Source: DASPKA01 sp035628335
Lineage (GTDB): Bacteria > Patescibacteriota > Doudnabacteria > UBA920
DNA length: 8,134 nt
Reading direction: 5' to 3'
Assembly: GCA_035628335.1 (NCBI GenBank)
Contig: DASPKA010000071.1
Span: 1 to 8,134, forward strand
The position numbers and the translations under genes were made by a program. The notes under the pieces are model-generated. The model was not told the DNA's origin. It saw nothing but the letters and a program-made list of their open reading frames with translations, and did no database searches. Below, piece by piece: positions 5,363 to 8,134 of the stretch; position 1 is the stretch's first letter, and every line of letters begins with the position of its first letter.

Positions 5363-5782
5363 ATGGAACAAAATACACCAATAACAGTAGAGACCATTGT
5401 ACATGCACCAATTGAGAAAGTATGGAAAGTTTGGAACGACCCTGAACATATAGTAATCTGGAGTACTGGTTCGCCCGATTGGCACACCCCGTCAGCTGAG
5501 AATGACCTTAGGGTTGGTGGTCAGTTTAAATCGACTATGGCAGCAAAGGATAGTAGTGCAAGTTTTGATTTTGTAGGAACCTACACCGACGTTAAGGAGC
5601 ATGAACTGATTAAATATGAAATGCCAGATGGCAGAAAAGTTTCGGTATCTTTTACGCCGGAAGGTGATATGGTAAAGATAGTAGAAACATTTGACCCGGA
5701 AACCGAAAACACGATTGAGCTACAGAGAACTGGCTGGCAGGGGATTTTAGACAATTTTAAGAAACACGTTGAATCCATATAG
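5363..5782 (+). CDS. SRPBCC/AHSA1-like domain protein
   Basis: Single-domain START/Bet v1-like protein of 139 aa, the usual length for AHSA1 (activator of Hsp90 ATPase homologue) and polyketide-cyclase-like relatives. The fold makes a cavity for hydrophobic ligands. Family marks in order are V-E-T-I-V-H-A-P-I-E-K-V-W (9-21), W-N-D-P-E-H-I-V-I-W (24-33), the D-L-R-V-G-G-Q-F segment (48-55), F-V-G-T-Y-T-D-V (70-77), a V-S-F-T-P-E-G strand (93-101), then the closing helix Q-R-T-G-W-Q-G-I-L-D-N-F-K-K-H (121-135). It has no signal or membrane segment, so it is cytoplasmic. No SD precedes the ATG. It may be transcribed from its own close promoter or with the MBL gene 39 bases upstream. The ligand is unknown. 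Confidence 0.93.
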   Translation: MEQNTPITVETIVHAPIEKVWKVWNDPEHIVIWSTGSPDWHTPSAENDLRVGGQFKSTMAAKDSSASFDFVGTYTDVKEHELIKYEMPDGRKVSVSFTPEGDMVKIVETFDPETENTIELQRTGWQGILDNFKKHVESI

Positions 5783-5793
5783 ATAACAAAACC

Positions 5794-5813
5794 GTCTCGA
5801 TTGGCGAGGCTTT
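5794..5813 (+). terminator. Weak hairpin after the SRPBCC gene
   Basis: A 6-bp stem GTCTCG/CGAGGC (5794-5799 with 5805-5810, one wobble) has a 5-base loop and only TTT after it. The A-A-A-A-C-C before the stem has no matching G-G-T-T-T-T after it, so this may be the remnant of a terminator disrupted where the truncated transporter begins. Confidence 0.4.
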
Positions 5814-5816
5814 GGT

Positions 5817-6568
5817 ATGCTCACCGGCTCGATGGCAGGACTGCTCTACCTAAAAACGACGCCACGGGTCCCATCTTGGAAGAACATGCTATCCGCTTTT
5901 CTGTTTTCAGGTGCTGTTCTCTCTTTCTTTGTCGGAGTGCAGTACATGTCTGTGGGTGTCACACTTATGGCGTTCCTCCCCACGCCGTGCTTCAATGCTT
6001 TATTAGCTAAGAGCAGAGGTGAAAAGCTTGGCGGGAAGTTCTTTGCTTCATTGACTGCAATTCTATTTGCAATTTCCTTTGCCAAGTGGAGCAATTTGAC
6101 AACTCAAAGAGTTTTTCGTTCATTTGGTTGACTGCAGTCATAGTAGGGATTGCGTGTTGGGTAGGGTATGTCGAGCTTTTAGCGAAGTACCCACAAGACA
6201 CCTGGCGTGAGCTGGTGGAGTTTAACTTTTGGCAGGGGCTTGGCGTCATAATGCTAGCTGGTGTCGGTGCATATTTCACCTATGGCACCGGAGGTTGGAC
6301 GTTCTCATTGAGCTGGGCGCTACCGCTCCTGCTTTTTGGACTCAGTACTGGCTTTGCTTACACAGTCTCGAACGCAGCCCTCGCAGCCCTTGTTGGCTCT
6401 GCCTGGGCATCTCTCCTAGCAGTAGGGGAAATCCCAGTCACTATTTTCATAGCCCAGTACATCCTAAACGAAACAGTTTCTGTCTTGCAAGGTATAGGAA
6501 TGGTGATTGGCCTCACCGGAACCATCTACCTACTCTGGCAGAAAGCAAAAAAGCAGAAAAAACAATAA
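5817..6568 (+). pseudogene. EamA/DMT-family transporter, N-truncated and frameshifted
   Basis: EamA proteins are ten-helix membrane exporters made of two five-helix repeats, usually near 290-300 aa. Two frames together give about 250 residues. The first (5817-6131; open from 5787) carries L-S-A-F-L-F-S-G-A-V-L-S-F-F-V-G-V-Q-Y and L-A-K-S-R-G-E-K-L. The second continues to 6568 with the C-terminal EamA pattern A-A-L-V-G-S-A-W-A-S-L-L-A-V-G-E-I-P-V, L-N-E-T-V-S-V-L-Q-G-I-G and a basic tail. One lost base near the T-run 6112-6116 would join them as T-Q-R-V-F-S-F-I-W-L. The first helix and part of the second are missing, because a TAA lies at 5784-5786. GAGG at 5806-5809 could serve the ATG at 5817. 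A dead gene is likeliest; a sequencing error explains the frameshift but not the short N-terminus. Confidence 0.75.
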
Positions 6569-6571
6569 ATC

Positions 6572-6608
6572 AGAACTGTTAGGCTTTTGTCTAACAGTTC
6601 TCTTTTTT
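6572..6608 (+). terminator. Strong intrinsic terminator after the EamA remnant
   Basis: A perfect 11-bp stem AGAACTGTTAG/CTAACAGTTCT (6572-6582 with 6591-6601) has an 8-base loop and a six-T run at 6603-6608. It insulates the following promoter. Confidence 0.9.
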
Positions 6609-6618
6609 GGTGTAGATA

Positions 6619-6646
6619 TTGACAGATTTTGAAATTATTGTATAGT
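6619..6646 (+). promoter_or_regulatory. Near-consensus sigma70-type promoter
   Basis: TTGACA (6619-6624, perfect), a 16-base spacer and TATAGT (6641-6646, five of six) predict transcription from about 6653, with a leader of about 36 bases that includes the SD. It is the best promoter match in the window. Confidence 0.8.
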
Positions 6647-6676
6647 GTTAAATTATTGGTAATTTCCCTGAAATTG

Positions 6677-6685
6677 AAAGGAGAG
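6677..6685 (+). promoter_or_regulatory. SD site selecting the GTG start at 6689
   Basis: AAAGGAGAG ends three bases before the GTG, with the GGAG core five bases from it. The alternative ATG at 6731 has no SD, and the open frame back to 6629 begins upstream of the predicted transcript start. Confidence 0.75.
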
Positions 6686-6688
6686 ATT

Positions 6689-7597
6689 GTGAAGCATCAA
6701 CTATCATCGACAAAGACAGCAGTTGGCACAATGAATAAACAAGACGGGTGTCCGCACAGGTCACGGCCTGCGAAAACAACGACTGGATGCCCAGTTTCAG
6801 AAATAAACGTGAAGCAACGTAAGCGGGAGTATTATTTTCTGTTGCTCGCTGTGTTGCCTGAAGTGATGGCTGTAACAAGACGATTACGAGAGCGTCACCC
6901 GTTTGGACTTGTAAAGCACAGCCGTCACGCAGATCTGATTTCAGCACTTGACGGAGAACTGCTCGAAGTATTTGCATCAGCATGGCTGCGAGGCGATTAC
7001 CTGATTGCTTCATACCATGCACATGATCAAATTGCCCGAACTATTGAGGTAGCCACAGAGCTCTGGGGTGCAACAGCGAACTGGAATTCTCCAGTATTGA
7101 GCCGTCTGCTGGAGCTCGTTGACGATCATAGACAGGCATTATTCGGAAAACTCGCAGCCCAAAAAAGGATCTGTTCAGCTATGCAACAAACATTGCACAT
7201 TAGTGCAAGCCTGGACAGATTTGGTTACAACCTGTTTATGCTTGCCAATAAGACCAATCCATCTTCAAAAGTTATGCGAAGCATTCATGAAGAGAGCTTG
7301 GTCTCCGCAGCACAACTCACTGAACTTCACCTGGAACGTACCCGCAAGATCAGGCATGTTGCAGGCGCAGAAGTAGAGCCGGGTGGGGTTGTCCACCGGT
7401 ACGTTCAAATGCAATACTTCTATTTGAACGGACACAGGGTAGAGCTGCGCGAGAGTGAGCTGCCGGCAGCAATGTCAGAAGTAGATATTGACTCCGCTGA
7501 TGGACGGATCAGTTGCCCGGGTAAGCAGTTTGTTCCTGAAATATGGAGCTGGGTTACTGAAGTCTGTGATGAGTTTGCCTACGGCATTTTGTCATAG
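6689..7597 (+). CDS. Unrecognised 302-aa, mainly helical protein
   Basis: I do not recognise a family. The start is GTG at 6689 by its SD. Residues 1-40 are polar and probably disordered, with two cysteines in C21-P-H-R and G-C34-P. From about 45 to 210 the sequence reads as a bundle of amphipathic helices: Y-Y-F-L-L-L-A-V-L-P-E-V, A-D-L-I-S-A-L-D-G-E-L-L-E-V-F, S-R-L-L-E-L-V-D-D-H-R. The end, from about 222, changes style (E-P-G-G-V-V-H-R-Y-V-Q-M-Q-Y-F-Y-L-N-G-H-R-V-E-L) and looks like a short beta segment before a final helix. Histidines are frequent (for example Y-H-A-H-D), but no metal motif is complete. There is no membrane helix or signal peptide, so it is probably cytoplasmic. It has its own strong promoter and terminator and is a single-gene unit. 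Confidence 0.8.
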   Translation: MKHQLSSTKTAVGTMNKQDGCPHRSRPAKTTTGCPVSEINVKQRKREYYFLLLAVLPEVMAVTRRLRERHPFGLVKHSRHADLISALDGELLEVFASAWLRGDYLIASYHAHDQIARTIEVATELWGATANWNSPVLSRLLELVDDHRQALFGKLAAQKRICSAMQQTLHISASLDRFGYNLFMLANKTNPSSKVMRSIHEESLVSAAQLTELHLERTRKIRHVAGAEVEPGGVVHRYVQMQYFYLNGHRVELRESELPAAMSEVDIDSADGRISCPGKQFVPEIWSWVTEVCDEFAYGILS

Positions 7598-7609
7598 AGA
7601 GAGTTTGGA

Positions 7610-7647
7610 AAAGCACTTCCGATGTAAATCGGAGGTGCTTTCTGTTT
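7610..7647. terminator. Terminator with a GUAA tetraloop between convergent genes
   Basis: A 14-bp stem (7610-7623 with 7628-7641, one T-G wobble) closes GTAA at 7624-7627, the same loop as the hairpin at 1446-1475. The + side has TTTCTGTTT after the stem. On the - side it lies just beyond the peptidase stop at 7663, with TTTT, so it may work both ways. Confidence 0.82.
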
Positions 7648-7662
7648 AAAATACCTTAGACC

Positions 7663-8133
7663 TCATCTGAGCACGCTCATTGGGTTTATGGCTATGCCGT
7701 TTTTGTACACGCTGAAGTGCAGGTGTAGACCTGTTCTACCACGAACATTGCCAGTGTTCCCAACTTTAGCAATGGTCTGTCCGCGTTTTACTTTTTGTCC
7801 TGTTTTTACATAATTCTCTGAGTTGTGTGCATAGCGGGTTGAGAGTCCGTTGCTAGCACGTATGACAATAGTTCTACCCCATGCACCGTCAGTTCCTGAA
7901 AAGATTACCGTACCGTCATGTGCTGCGTAAATAGGGGGCCTGCCTCCGTTTGCTATGTCGAGACCTCGGTGGCTTACAGAATACCCTTGAGTGATATTTT
8001 TTGCACTAGTTGGCCAGAGGAGCTTGCCCACAGAGCCTGCTAGTGAACTGCTTGGTCCAGCTCCTGCAGGAGCGCGCGGTATAGGTTGTCCGTCTGGGAC
8101 TATAATCATATCACCAGGAAAAATGAGGTTTGG
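7663..8133 (-). CDS. LysM-M23 peptidase, murein endopeptidase-like (5' partial)
   Basis: M23 peptidases are zinc endopeptidases that cut peptidoglycan cross-links, and LysM binds the glycan. The gene is cut by the right edge: the frame is open to the end of the window and the ATG at 8109 is internal. Visible residues begin P-N-L-I-F-P-G-D-M-I-I-V-P, the end of a LysM repeat, followed by a Pro/Ala/Ser/Gly linker and the catalytic domain. Zinc and catalytic residues (visible numbering) are H55 and D59 in S-H-R-G-L-D-I-A, H103 in R-Y-A-H-N, and H137-L-H139 in G-L-H-L-H-F. The set is complete, so the enzyme is probably active, outside the membrane at the cell wall. The domain ends normally with G-I-A-I-N-P-M. 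A signal peptide or anchor would be upstream, out of view. Confidence 0.95.
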   Translation of the reverse strand, partial: PNLIFPGDMIIVPDGQPIPRAPAGAGPSSSLAGSVGKLLWPTSAKNITQGYSVSHRGLDIANGGRPPIYAAHDGTVIFSGTDGAWGRTIVIRASNGLSTRYAHNSENYVKTGQKVKRGQTIAKVGNTGNVRGRTGLHLHFSVYKNGIAINPMSVLR

Positions 8134-8134
8134 G

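Noticed and set aside
5801..6010. 69-codon frame overlapping the EamA remnant
   Set aside because: Different frame from the hydrophobic EamA segments and rich in Cys/His without a pattern. It reads as a shadow.
6112..6116. Programmed ribosomal frameshift in the EamA gene
   Set aside because: No slippery heptamer with a clear downstream structure or SD-like stimulator is visible, and the truncated N-terminus argues for gene decay.
1..8134. Recoded stop codons (TGA as Gly or Trp, or TAG as sense)
   Set aside because: TGA ends the metalloprotease and the M23 peptidase at normal lengths, and TAG ends the Nudix, MBL, SRPBCC and 302-aa genes. The single TAG at 533-535 is therefore local.

Overview
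The window is an ordinary-looking bacterial chromosome stretch with short intergenic gaps, Shine-Dalgarno (SD) sites of the AAGGAGG type, sigma70-like promoters and many intrinsic terminators. The standard code fits throughout: TAA, TAG and TGA all act as stops. Small proteins, many of them unrecognised, together with a LysM-M23 peptidase would suit a small-genome Gram-positive-like or Patescibacteria/CPR lineage. That is a guess from gene content, because no rRNA, tRNA or marker protein is present. I see no tRNA, rRNA, CRISPR array, insertion sequence, origin or riboswitch.

Layout, left to right. A Nudix hydrolase (cut by the left edge, +) converges with a broken DUF1360-like membrane protein (-), and both stop codons lie in one terminator hairpin. 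A divergent AT-rich promoter region separates this from an unrecognised 159-aa protein (+). That gene converges with an archaemetzincin-like metalloprotease (-) on a shared bidirectional terminator. Next come a CYTH-like triphosphate-tunnel protein (+) and a convergent aldo/keto reductase (-). The reductase promoter is back to back with that of a four-helix membrane protein (+). A membrane-anchored metallo-beta-lactamase-fold protein and an SRPBCC/AHSA1 protein follow (+). Then come a truncated and frameshifted EamA/DMT transporter (+), an unrecognised 302-aa protein behind a near-consensus promoter (+), and a LysM-M23 peptidase cut by the right edge (-).

Most genes appear to be single transcription units, alternating in strand and separated by hairpins. 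Nothing supports a multi-gene pathway or a defence or mobile system. Two genes are damaged by what look like single-base events: TGG to TAG in the DUF1360-like gene, and a one-base loss near a T-run in the EamA gene. These could be real decay or read/assembly errors.

The most interesting points are the metalloprotease with an altered zinc motif, a set of three SD-less genes whose promoter hexamers sit exactly six bases before the ATG (probable leaderless transcripts), a palindromic CTAG giving both convergent genes their stop codon inside a terminator loop, and a perfect dyad over the putative -35 of the SRPBCC gene. I did not find a convincing new multi-gene system.
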